64,000 bases of DNA from Monomorium pharaonis. Taxonomy: Eukaryota; Arthropoda; Insecta; Hymenoptera; Formicidae. Below the pieces are notes generated by a model that made no database searches, had not been told where the DNA came from, and saw nothing but the letters and a program-made list of their open reading frames with translations. A program made the position numbers and the translations under genes. Shown one piece after another: positions 1 through 11,604 of this stretch. The stretch covers positions 16,717,597-16,781,596 of the forward strand of contig NC_050473.1 of assembly GCF_013373865.1 (NCBI RefSeq), in the 5' to 3' direction. Numbering within the stretch: the stretch's first letter is position 1; the number at the start of each line of letters is the position of its first letter.

Positions 1-3000
1 GTCACGAGAGAGCCAGAAGATCTCGCGTTATGGTAGCCGGTTAGCAAAAAAAAAGGAAGAAAAAACGTCCCGACACGCGCAGGATGAAATTGTATCTTAC
101 TTTCGCGACCGTGCGAAGGAAACTCCGCGCAGAATAATCCGAGGCGAGTAAACCTGCGCGAAGGAAAGCGCGTGGGTGAGGCCGCCGGCAGTTTTACGGC
201 TGTTACGGCGAATGCGCGAATCACCGGGCTTCCGCTCGCCTATTAATTCGCTAATTAGCGCGGGTCCACACACACGCGGCGTGTCGAAGATCTCTCGCGC
301 GATATAATTGGCTCGGTCAATTAACGAGTGGCCTTAAACTTTCACGTACTCGTCTACGTGTTCCGCGCCGGTACGAGGCCTCCACTGAATGACAACGTAT
401 ACGGTAATTTAATGTAATTTGGTGTATTTGCATGTTTTTTGCATTACAGCGATTACATGTTAACTGGGACTCGCAAGGAGGAACTTTGAGATTTTCTCCT
501 TTTTTTTAAATAAATCCTTTCGTTATGGATAACGCACTTTCTTCGCTTAATACTATGTATGTGTATAAAAATGTTCGCTGTTTACGGTACTTTTTGTTTC
601 AAGTCCGTTGTCGCGAAGAAATTGAAGTAGGACGCTTTTAGAAGACGCCGGGGAGATTGCATTTATTAACATCTATTTTAATTGCTGGACTAGAAACGGG
701 AGTCCATTATACATTTGACATATTAATGTTCGAAAAAGCGAGCACACGCGGCAAATGCAAATGCGCTGGATAAGATTTGTTCTCGCATAGCCCCGAGTCC
801 GGTGGAATGATTTTAGCGAACACACGATAAATATATCCACATGGCACAGACTCCGAGGAAGAGAAAGAGAAAGAGCAAAGAGCAGAGACTCCGAATCGTG
901 TCTCTCCCGAGAGAGAAAGAGAAAGAGAAAGAGAGAGAGAGAGAATGGAATGTTTGTCACTTCTCTTTGCTTTTACGAGCGTTATTTTGATATTTTCTTT
1001 AATTACTACGCGAACAACAGCAACATTGGACAAGTTAATTACCGAGAACATGGTCTCATATTAGCGTATCTTACATTCTATAATTATATGTCGATTTTCT
1101 TAACTGTAAATGAGAAAATTAGGCTTTGATATAAACAAATTAAACAAAAAATAAAATGCCTCTAAAGCTAACGTGGTAGTGGCACCGTAAATTAATGTAA
1201 TTTATTAAGACAATTAAATTAATGAATCAATGAATTATCTTAATAAACAGATATTAATTTACTCAATATAATTTCTTGTTTGATTTGTTATCTCGTTCTG
1301 TTATTATTTCTTAATTATCTCTGCTTTATTACATGTTTAGAAATATAGCTTTTTATATATAACTATATTATTTATATATAATTTTATATATAATTAGCAA
1401 ATATAAAATCGAAATATCTATATTTCATATAATGTTTCAGCCTATAGACAATAATACTTTATTCGGAGAAGCCTGCGAAAGTCCAGAAATACGAACGTGC
1501 ACTTTTATTGGGAAATATTGAAGTGGCACTGTAAATCTCTGGAAAAGGAGTTCTCATAAGTTGTGGGACTAATCTCTTTCCGTGATATTCGGGAATGCTA
1601 CAGATTACTGTCGTTCATAAATAGAATTATCTTCCTCGCGGCGACCGCTCCATGTGTGACCGCCGTCCATTTACTGAAATATCCCGGTAACTGTTGAATC
1701 CAGCACACACCCAGTCGCTGCAACTTGCATCGAGGGTACCAAACAAAGTAGCGATCTCTTAAGCGATCTCTTCCTAGACTTGGATTTTATATGAGAGCGA
1801 TATGAGTTAAAAAACTACTGCCGAATTCATTTCGACGGAAAATTAGTTGTTTTGTATTTTTTTAGAATTTTTTTCTTAAAACTGGAACCAAATGTGAATT
1901 AATTTAAATATAACTTTGTCATATTTCTCTCTTGGGATAGATGATACGATTGAGAAAAGGACTTTCATTCACGACTGATTTGAGTGCGTCGTAATTTCAC
2001 ACAGTCGTGTCTTTGGAAAGAAGTTTTCCAGCTTACGAGCTTCACATGGTTGCCAGGAATAGATTACGACCGATATCCTATCTATCGATTACACTGTGCT
2101 CTTAAGAAACACTGTTGCTAGCTTTATTCGTGTCTAAATATAAATTAACTCTCTGTGTTTAGTCTCTCATGTCTATTTCCTATATTTATTTCATTTCAAA
2201 CTTTAAATCGCATCGATGTCTGGATAAGTCGATTTATCACGTTTCTTATTTGTTGTCTGAATCGAATCTTTCATCGTTTCGGTCTGATACACTGATTGTG
2301 AGATTATAAGAGACAGATGGTCTTACTAAATAATAATAATCACATAAATTACTTGTTAATATTATATATTTATAATTAAATACATTATTGTTACTATTAT
2401 TTTTTTTTTATACAAGAATTATTGTGATTGTAAATGTCGATTAAATTTTATTGAAATCAGGATAATAAGTTTCGCAATTTTAATCACAAAATATATATTT
2501 GATAACATTTTTCTACAATTTAATATATATTTTTGGTTAAAAAAAAGAACAGAAGTGAAAACGAAAAGAAAGATTTGCGCAATGATTAATATGAGTGAAC
2601 AATACGTTACTCAGTATACAGTTAACGTTAATTACAGTCGTAAAAAGTTCTATTTTTCATATTTACGTCAATGTATGTAATCTTCATACTAATGATAGCT
2701 TGACATTCGTAATTTTGCTGAGAAAACACCGCGAAAAACAATTCTCTTAAATAATTTATTTCACATAGCGCTGAACATATTTTTATAGGCTAATGACATG
2801 GGAATACCGTGTACTGTTACGTGTACACGTGTGTACGGCGATATTACTAAAATAATAAATAAAAAATATCACAAAGAGGCAGGAGAAACCTAATACCTAT
2901 AAAATATATCCTATATCAAAATCTAAGTATCTATTACTCTTCCACACTATCAATTTCGAAATGCAACCAGTCTCAAACCCGTTGCACACAGTAAGGTCCC

Positions 3001-3090
3001 TAAAATTTCCAATAAAATTGAAATAACTTCTAGCACAGTTTGTACATTTGGAGAAAGAACTTTCTGTGAAAATTATATACGCAGCCAGCT
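1..3090. other. Noncoding region, no gene recognised
   Basis: The first 420 bases are clearly more GC-rich and CpG-containing than what follows, as insect promoters or first exons often are, but no coding exon could be supported. From about 420 to 3090 the DNA is AT-rich with many stops in all frames. A purine-rich simple repeat (GA and GAAA type) lies at about 856-945 and makes two artificial open frames on the minus strand. A short palindrome of the form ACGTGTACACGT lies near 2820. Nothing else stands out. Confidence 0.6.
856..945. repeat. GA-rich simple repeat
   Basis: A run of GAGA and GAGAAA units in the plus strand. Open frames across it on the minus strand are pure Ser-Leu or Phe-Leu low complexity and are not counted as genes. 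Confidence 0.85.
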
Positions 3091-3171
3091 GCTGATCATG
3101 TCTCGGATTATTTATTTTTCTAGGGATAGGAACGTTTCTACAGTAGCACCGCCAAAGAAACTCCGATTACG

Positions 3172-3942
3172 TCACTTGGACTCGACACTCGTGCTCGAAG
3201 TTCTCGGCACACTTTTCGTGGGACGACCACGGGAATTGACGATCAACGAAGAATCACCGAAGCGTTTCGTTACGCATTGACCATCGCTTTGGATCTTCGT
3301 GATGATCTTCGTAACGGTCGGATGCCGCGAGGATTTCCGTGTTTCCTCGTTGCTGCGCTTCCCGTCGTACTTCCCCTGGCTCTTCTCTTTCGTATCGTTC
3401 AAGACATTGTCCGGATCCTCTTGATTCGATGGCCTGCAGTCTTCTTCACACTCCGGTATCTTCTTTATAATTTCCTTACACAAATACGTGGCCTTTTGTA
3501 CGTAGATCTTCCTGTTTTTGTGTTCCTTTGTGTCTGTTTCGCGACTGGAATCGAGTATTACCTTCCCACCGTCACCCACGAATTTCACCTTTCCTTTAGA
3601 GGAGTCCGGTCCGAGAAAGACCTGTCCGCCGTCGCCGGTGTACACGATGTCGCCCACGTTGTGTCCCACATGCAGTCGGCAGCCGTCACCGATTACGTGT
3701 ACGCTGCCAGAATTCTTCGACAGAACGATCCGACAGCCGTCGCCTGTAATCTGCAGTACGTGATGATTCGAGTGCATCCTGATGACGAGCCCGTCGCCGT
3801 GGAATCGCTTGACACCATCGTCGACATTACCCTTGTCGGAAGAATGCTTACAGGGCTTACAGTGTCTCATAACACTGTTGCTCTTAATCTCCGGTTCCTT
3901 CCTCTTCAAGTCCAGCTTCTTGTTAGTGCAAGAGATCGTCAT
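3172..3942 (-). CDS. Uncharacterised protein with Gly-Asp-Gly repeats (about 256 aa)
   Basis: I do not recognise this gene by name. The open frame runs further upstream to 4026, but the first ATG in frame is at 3942-3940, so that start is used; an upstream noncoding exon is possible. The N-terminal 45 residues are basic and polar. Residues about 48-130 hold five copies of a repeat of 18-20 residues, each opening with Gly-Asp-Gly followed by alternating hydrophobic positions (for example GDGCRIVL, GDGCRLHV, GDGGQVFL, GDGGKVIL). This pattern suggests a short right-handed beta-solenoid. It resembles the repeats of families such as DUF3060, but that link is inference. The C-terminal 120 residues are Lys/Ser/Thr-rich and probably disordered. 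There is no signal peptide or membrane segment. The large plus-strand frame over the same DNA (3277-3993) is read as a shadow. Confidence 0.65.
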   Translation of the reverse strand: MTISCTNKKLDLKRKEPEIKSNSVMRHCKPCKHSSDKGNVDDGVKRFHGDGLVIRMHSNHHVLQITGDGCRIVLSKNSGSVHVIGDGCRLHVGHNVGDIVYTGDGGQVFLGPDSSKGKVKFVGDGGKVILDSSRETDTKEHKNRKIYVQKATYLCKEIIKKIPECEEDCRPSNQEDPDNVLNDTKEKSQGKYDGKRSNEETRKSSRHPTVTKIITKIQSDGQCVTKRFGDSSLIVNSRGRPTKSVPRTSSTSVESK

Positions 3943-6900
3943 TGGTACTCGCGAATTGTCTTCTCCTCGTCGATAGGGAGAAATTTCGCTTGACCAGACT
4001 TTTGTTAACCGTGACAAGTTCAACAATTATACAATTGTTGCCCAATGCTTGTCGAATGATTTGTTGTACAAGTAAGGTGCTAATTACTAATCAGATACGG
4101 TTTTGTCAAAAGGCTTCTTTTTCTTCTTTCTCTTCTGCTTGATATAGCTCCTTTCTTCCCTAAAATATAGGGTTTACTTTATCCTTTTAGAGACGAGTGT
4201 GCACGAGAATCGAGAACGAACGAGTGCCTTCGTGCAGAAGCACATGAGAGAGAGAGAAGAGTTATTTACGTTAGTAACGAGTGGCGTGACACGACTCCGA
4301 TCCCTACGTTGTGGCTGTGTAATAACGAATGCGTACGGTCGATTCGCGCGCGCGGTAGTAGGCGCGCGTGATGACGGGTTCTTCACCGAGCATAATCGGC
4401 CCCCAGTTATCATCGCTTCTCGGGGGACTTCCCGCGAGAGACCTTCCGCAGTGGTGAACACTCGGCGTTCGTTCATTGATACCAGAGTCGTAACTAGGAA
4501 TTACAGCGCCTGTGATGAAATGTGTTATAACGTTTATAAACTTACCGTTTATCTGTAACAGATAATTTGATTTGGCTTTGAATAAGTTACGTTGAACATT
4601 GAGGTTTTTTTCTGTATATATTACATATGATTAATGTAATTTCAAAATTTATTATACCTCATAATCTTAATATTCTTTCTATACCGAAGAAAATGTTTTA
4701 GTTTTTAATCTTATTCTGTTTCCTGTTTAATTATATCTATTAAAAGTAAATTTAGAGAAAATTATACTTATAATGTTAAGTTAATTAGTAGCAGTCCGTA
4801 ATTATGTATAATTAGCTGCGCTTGTCTCTTGTATTGTTGTATAGTATCATATATCTTTGAAGTAAAATTAGAATTGCATTAAGTAATAGTTTCGTCGTCT
4901 AAAAATTAACTGCAGGATGTAATTTTAATTAATTCTTTGAATTCCTCTTTTACCAATGTTTTATATATTGTCTTGTATCGCGTTATATATAATTTTTTAA
5001 ATATAACATGCGTTATTTTCTTTTGTTATACAGTACTCTGCGAGAATTTGTTCTATAGAATACATATAATATAATATATATTATTCTGTTCTACTTCACT
5101 CTCGAATTTTTAACTATGTCTTAATTTTTATTTTTCAAAATTTTATTGAGAAAAAGTTGATTTCAAATTGGCGGTAAAATATTTTTAATAATTTATTAAT
5201 TAAAAGGACGAATGTACATGTTTCTCTTACACAAAAAGAAATCTGCAAAGCGATGCAAATGTAACGATTAAAGAAAAATAGAAAAAAAGAACCGTGTTTG
5301 CCGCAGTCTAGTTACGACTCTGTTTGCTTCATCTTTTCTCTCTTCAATTCGGCACGCCATTCTCTCACCGTCATTCATCACGGCCGAGCGAAGGATAAAA
5401 CGGTGTGTCGTCTCTGAAAGTGTCTAAAAAAGCTTTACTTGTTTCTTAATATAATCGTAACGTCATCTGCAGGCTTTTAAAATATTGCACATTCATCCTG
5501 CTTAGCCTTTACAATTCTCTTAACTGATAGTTATTAGTATATATAAATCTCGAAGTTAGTATATGTATATAAATTTTTTTTAAAAACAGTTCTAAATTTT
5601 TTCTAAGGACAGCTCCACATTATAATAAAAAACTGTTAGAGAATATAATCTAAGTATTTCTTAAAAAATAGAAATAAAATATTTTGTTCATGTTTTTTTC
5701 TAACTAGATAATCGGACTATCGGAAAAATTAATATTCCCCTTGAAATATTATAATTCCTTGGCAGAAAGAGAGAGTGATGCAAATATTTCTGAATACTGC
5801 GGTTGTGTATGTGCTGCAGATTTCACCATGCAATCGAGGAGAAATGCCAAAATGCATGCCTAAAACAGAAAGTGTAACTTGGAACGAATATGGAATGCAC
5901 TTTTACTTAGCAAGTTTTAACAATGGCTTTATAACAACAATAGACTAAAATTGATTGATCTTATATTGATACATATCTTAATGAGCTAAACTTCGCGAGT
6001 ACAAAGAGATAATTTCTAAATCTTAGATCGTAGTCTTTAGTGTCTAGCTCTCGAATTCCCAGGTTTTTGTCGTGACTTAAATCTGTCTTTTTCCATAAAG
6101 TCTTCATTTCTTTAATTTCTTTTTTCGTGTTTTTTTTTTTGCAAAAAATTTTGCAAGCTTTAATTGACCAATATATTTAGCATTGATATCGGTGTATGTC
6201 TTATCTCGCTCGACTACATTCCTAGCACGAGGCCACTCTCACTGTCATTCGGTCACACGATTTCTCATAAATTGCGATTTGCGCGTGAAATGCACTACGT
6301 CATTTGATAATCGGGAATGAGTAATTTAGTGATTCATATATATATAGACACATTCGCACGACAAAACATCTGTGCGAATGATCTGCGAGGTATCAGCTGT
6401 GCTCGCAGATATGCGCTCAGGGGGAAATCACCTCGTTCCTTCTCGTGTTATCGCAATTTCATATCTACATAATAACTGGTCTTTATCGGTATAAGTACGT
6501 CGATCAAGAGAAGAGAGATAAACTGATAAGAGTTCAAATAGAGCTCGGCCTTAACTTAAAAAACATTAACTGATCTTTCGCGAAAAATAATAAATGGGCA
6601 TTCCAACGCGAATTATTCAAGATGCAAATTACATTTCCTTTGTTACAAATTATTTGCAAATTTACGAGTCGACGAATAAATGAATATAATTGTGAAATGT
6701 AAAGTTTGCGAAGAGACTGTTTCTTTTTCCCCATTTAAAATATAACGGTTAAAAATACCATATATTACTATTTAATTGATAAAAATAAAATGTTACTTCA
6801 TTTTTATCATTATCTACTATATATATTAGTTATTTCGAGTTATTCCATTCGGCACGAATCAGAAAAACGCGTCTAGACTATCCGAAATGATTTCCTTTGC

Positions 6901-7362
6901 AAGAGGCGTGTGTGCCACTCGACTAATTCAATATGGTTGTGATTGGAATGCCCTAACTCAATTCTGAAACGAAATAGCTTTATCAACTTGGCGCCGTACA
7001 AGCTAATTGCTCCTGTCCACTGTCGGATGATTTTTTAAGCGTGGATTTGAAAAACTTTTGTAACATGATGAATTCCGTATTTAATAATCAGTTTATCTAA
7101 TTTTAGAGAATTAAGTCAAGATGTTTACTGCAGTGACACTGGCATAATTTACAGAAAGCTATATTTCACGCTATATTTCTGCAAACAGCTTATAGTTGGA
7201 ATGCTAGCCAAAAGACTGGTGTTTAATTAGATTTACAGATATCAAAAATATCTACCTATATACCGTTATCTCAAGTTTTAAAACATATTCATGATTTATA
7301 TTTATACATATAAATTACTGTATATTATATTTAATTTTTTTTTTATTTGTACAATACTTTTA
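3943..7362. other. Intergenic region with a GC-rich segment and paired hairpins
   Basis: About 4190-4500 is CpG-rich, lies directly upstream of the minus-strand GDG-repeat gene and is a reasonable promoter or 5' exon for it. A 119-residue plus-strand frame there (4199-4558) has no recognisable character. The stretch 4560-6170 is AT-rich with nothing supported. About 6170-6480 is again GC-richer and carries the twin hairpins described separately. The piece ending at 7362 ends in a pyrimidine-rich acceptor (TTTTAG) just before the coiled-coil gene, so at least one noncoding upstream exon of that gene probably lies in this region. Confidence 0.5.
6351..6410. repeat. Two abutting perfect inverted repeats (9-bp stems, 12-nt loops)
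   Basis: The left arm CATTCGCAC (6351-6359) pairs with GTGCGAATG (6372-6380), leaving a 12-nt loop. Immediately adjacent, ATCTGCGAG (6381-6389) pairs with CTCGCAGAT (6402-6410), again with a 12-nt loop. The two hairpins have identical stem and loop lengths and no spacer. The second loop contains CAGCTG, an E-box core. The element lies about 1 kb upstream of the coiled-coil gene. The stems are too short for a microRNA precursor. Function is unknown. Confidence 0.75.
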
Positions 7363-7384
7363 GTGGCAAGATGATAAGAGCAAA

Positions 7385-10300
7385 ATGAGTGATCCTCTCA
7401 ACACCAACGTAATGGAGACCTCGTACGACCTCGAGTCCGAAAAGTCGAGTTGTCTGAAAGTATCCTCGCCTATGAACGTGGCGCGGCAGGACTCGGGCGT
7501 ACCGGAGGATCTCGCTTCGCCTCTCAATGGAGAGGAAGATCCAGACCTCACTATGAACAGCGAATGCAACATTACCGTCATCCACATCACCGAGTCACAG
7601 AACAGCAAGACAAGCGACAAGTCGTTGGCCGAGAATAAGGACAGCAAAGATGGTAGTGACAGCGGCGTCGAGGGTTGCGCGACAGAAGTTCCAAGAGTTA
7701 GTTTTAGTGTGTTGGAATTTTATTTTATGAAGAAAACATTTTCTTAAAATAAAAAACTTGACCGTCAGTATGTAAAACATGCCAAAAATGTCTCGATGCT
7801 TATAACGAACAGATCTATGAATTATTTATTTAAATTTGTTATTTTTCTATTACATAGGTGCGCAGTAGAAATAGCATCGACTACACGAGCAGTTATGGCG
7901 GCGTGGACGAGGCCTCTTGCGACTCCAGTCTCGTAAGTTGTTGCTCGGTTTACGAGGACGCATGCGGATCCACGTTGCCGGATGACGTACGGCTAGGTGC
8001 TACTGGTGGCGAAGGCACGAGCGAGGGTGGTAGCGAGAGCTCGTCCATCGCCGGCAGTGTGTCTGTACGAACGAGTCGCATAAACGTGAAGAGGACCGCG
8101 ACAGCAAGTTCCAATGCGACCAAAAAAAAAATCACAAGCAATACCGAGTCGCAGAAGTACACTCGCACAAAACCAACGAGTGCAACATCGTGCGCGAGTT
8201 TGGGCGCAACGACGCCACGGTCCAAGTCGCGAACAGCAACACCTAGAAACATATTGACTAAGTCTCAAAGCGCGAGTAGAGAGCGAGATCATCGACCGCG
8301 ATCGAGGGAGAAACTGAATTCTCGAGGAGACTCGAGTTCTTCACTCGTCGGAGATGTTGCCAAGACGCCTGTTGGTAGCCGTGGTACGACGGCGTATGGT
8401 TGTCGGTCCAGTAGCAACGTAATGTCCAGTTCGATAACCACTCCCACCGCAGCTTCCATCGCGAGAACGAGGACGAGAGCGTTACCCGATTCGCTGCCAT
8501 CCGCACTAACCACGGAGATTAACAAGGATCTGGCACAGCGCGGCGGGAGAATCGTCAGGAGCGATTCGTCGAGGTCGAGAACCGCATCGAGCACGCGAGG
8601 AGTACGTACGCCAGCGTCCACACCATCCGAGGAAACGAGAGCGAAGATATCGTCCTTGTCAACGACTCGCAGTCTGTGCGCGAAAAATACCGCCTCACGT
8701 GCTGATAATAAAACTCCTAGCCAAGATAACAAAGCGCTCGATACTTACGCAACGTTACCGCGTAGGAACAGAAGTAAACTGACGATCTCAAAAGCCGGAG
8801 AAAAGACGGATAAGATGGCGAGAAGTAGATCCGGGAGTAGAGACGTCAGTCTCAGCAGAATCATTGAGAAAAAGAATGTCATGGGGAGAGATTCGTCTTC
8901 CGTTCACAAAAGCTTGCCGCCATATCCTAGACAAAGAATTGTCGAGAAAACCCGTATATATCACGAGACCAGTGCACAGACTGGCTTGACCGGACAAGAT
9001 ATTGAAAAAGCGATGTCCGGACAACCGAGTATTATCACCGGGCCTGAGGTTATCGAGAGATTGCATAAGGATTGCCAAACAGAGGATACGTGGGACGATA
9101 TGCAAACCTTGCAGGATACGTTGAAACGTTTGAACGAGGAAAGCGGGAGTCTGCGGGAAGAAAATGAGAAATTAAAACTTCAGTTAGCTGAAACAAATCG
9201 TCTTCTAGAAGAAGAAAGAGCCGATCACACGTTTGCACGTCAGGAACTTGATAGGAATGCCCAGCGCATACTGGCTATGCTGCCAGGCACGCCGCAATCG
9301 GAACATGCAGGTAATTCAACAAATATATAATAATATAATAATATAATAGTGTAAAAATAAATGCTAAATAAATTTTAGACGTTTTTCCCTTTTTTCTCTC
9401 TGTATAACTTATAAAAATAAAATTCAAACAAGATTAATGAAATTTTTTTTCAGAGGGCAGCGATAGCTTCCTCGAGCTCGAATGTCATATACAATCATCA
9501 GGGCAAGTCGTTGCTAATCAGCAAATTGAAATAGCTGATCTACAATCACTGTGTCGTATGTTGAGCAGGGTAAGAATATCGTATCTAGTAATTGTGATTA
9601 TGAAAATTATCTTTATCATTTTTTTATAAAAAAATAATTTTATCATATTTTTGTTGAAGGATTTGGATAAAAGTCTAGCCGCGCAGAAAGCCTTGCTACA
9701 ACAGCAACAAGAATTGGAAGCCGAATCTGCCGAGATGCAAGATTTCCTCCAAGAGGAAAAGGCTACTTTGGCAGATGCACTTAAGGATGCCGAATTAGAG
9801 GTACATATCTTCTAAAGATGCTTCTTAAAATAAGATTTTATTTACTTTACATTCATTTGTCTTTTAGCTCAAGAAGAAAGGAGAAGCTTTAACTCAAAAA
9901 GATACAGAATTAGAAAGACAAATGGAGGAGTGTAAGCATTTAGTGCGAATTAGCGAACAAAGAAGGTATGTGCTTCATGAAAACTTTTGACGATATTTAT
10001 ATTATATTAAACGTTATAAAATTATAAATTGTTAACCGATTTTTTATCTATTTGTAGGCAAGAGAATTTATCAATGAGTCTAAAGTTGAATGCAGTCGAA
10101 CGAAGAAGTAGAGAACTTTTACTCACTCAGGGTGCTGCCATGTCTGGAGCAGCTGTAGCTCTTTCCGGACTTAGTACCAGATTGGAAGGATTAGTAGATC
10201 AATTAATTGCTTCTTATAATATCTCAGTAAAAGATCTTGAGGTAAATGTAATGATAAGTCCTCTTTTGCAAAGTAGTTTATATTTGTATTAGCCAATAGT

Positions 10301-11604
10301 TATTTTGTACGCACGAATAAAACAATAATAATACACACTACTTCCTATAAATAAATGTAACAGATAAAGCGATGACACAAACATATATATAGATGAAGGA
10401 TTAATACTTTCCATTAACTTTTTTTTGTTTACTAACTTTAAATTAAAAAATTATTTTTAATCATAATTAAAGAGATTAAATTTTTTCCAAAAAGGATGTC
10501 ATATATCATAACGAAGCATACAGCAGAAGTAATAGTAGCGTGGAGTCTAGTCCAGTTAGCTCTAAGCAGAGTTTAAAAGAACGCACACCGAGCCCAAAGA
10601 GTGGATCTTTCGTTTCCGCGGTTATCTGTGCGATTCGAAATGCCGCGACGCATCCCTTCGCTGCGAGAAACAATATCGATAAAAAATCCAGTCTGGATTC
10701 GTCTAAACAAATTTATAAAGGTAATAAAATACAAGTGAGATACTGTGATAATGAGATAACATTCAAATTTATTAAAAGCATACAACTTTTATTTTTCAGA
10801 ACTAAGTATGGAATCATCTGATTTGCTCGATTTTGAAACCGAACCATGTTTGATGATGGAAAGCGTTTTGGAAGACGTACCTTTGCCAGATACATACTCG
10901 CACAATATGGTATCGAGCAGCGATTCTCTCCGCAGAGCACTGAGTTTCCCTGAAACGTCAGATGATCATAATATAAGGAAGACAAAGTACGGCGATGAGT
11001 GTACCAGTCTCACGAATCTCACTCAGGCGATTTTGCATCGTCGTAAGGCAAGTGCCTGAAATTAATCAAACTCTCGAAAAGTAAATGTTACGAGTATAAA
11101 ATAATTATTACTATTTGTGTTACAGGTGGAAGACGAGGGTGAAGATGATTGCGATTCTGTGAGCGAATCTGACACCGGAACCAACGATGGTCCTGTACCT
11201 TTGACGGATTATTGTCCATCTGTGGATCTTGTCGATCAAGTGATCGAGGTGGACAATCTCGTTACCAAACTTCTGAAAGTGCTACGCATCATACAACTTG
11301 ACAATGACACGTGTATACAAGAACTGAAAGAAGAAAGGTAAATCTTATAAATCTGAAACTGAATTCTAACGATTAAATTTCAATTATTAATTGGGACGTC
11401 ATTATTTACAGGTCTAATTTGGAGATAAAATTGGAAGCTACCATAACAGAGCTGAATGAGCTTCGCAAGATTATCGATAACCTCCATCAATCACCGGAAG
11501 AAGTCCTGAACAATGTGCCGGATCGGCGACGTAGCGTCGTGGAGAATTGTCGGATTTTGCTCAAAGAGGTAATAGCCGGCGATGTCGCCGATACATTTTT
11601 ATAG
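7385..11604 (+). CDS. Ser/Arg-rich coiled-coil protein, 10 coding exons (about 1060 aa)
   Basis: Exons are 7385-7696, 7858-9310, 9454-9569, 9660-9800, 9868-9965, 10058-10241, 10495-10720, 10800-11047, 11126-11337 and 11412-11604; phases are consistent throughout. The ATG at 7385 follows an acceptor at 7361-7362, so the first exon is probably noncoding. Residues 105 to about 480 are Ser/Thr/Arg-rich and basic, including the fragment YATLPRRNRSK. A long heptad-like coiled coil spans about 530-750 (LQDTLKRLNEE, then Glu/Gln/Leu-rich exons 3-6). A second acidic, helical part closes the protein (exons 9-10). A basic Ser-rich N-terminus with a coiled coil is common in cytoskeleton-associated scaffolds, but that role is inference. 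I could not assign a family; CCSER-like proteins are a guess only. The intron after 11047 has a GC donor. Confidence 0.8.

Noticed and set aside
673..1051. Two minus-strand frames of Ser/Leu-rich character
   Set aside because: They are driven by a GA-rich simple repeat and have no family features.
3277..3993. 238-residue plus-strand open frame
   Set aside because: It lies exactly antisense to the GDG-repeat gene, and the minus-strand frame has the regular repeat structure. The plus frame is an antisense shadow of it.
4199..4558. 119-residue plus-strand frame
   Set aside because: Sits in a CpG-rich probable promoter. Composition is Arg/Thr-rich without structure, and a minus-strand frame over the same DNA is just as open.
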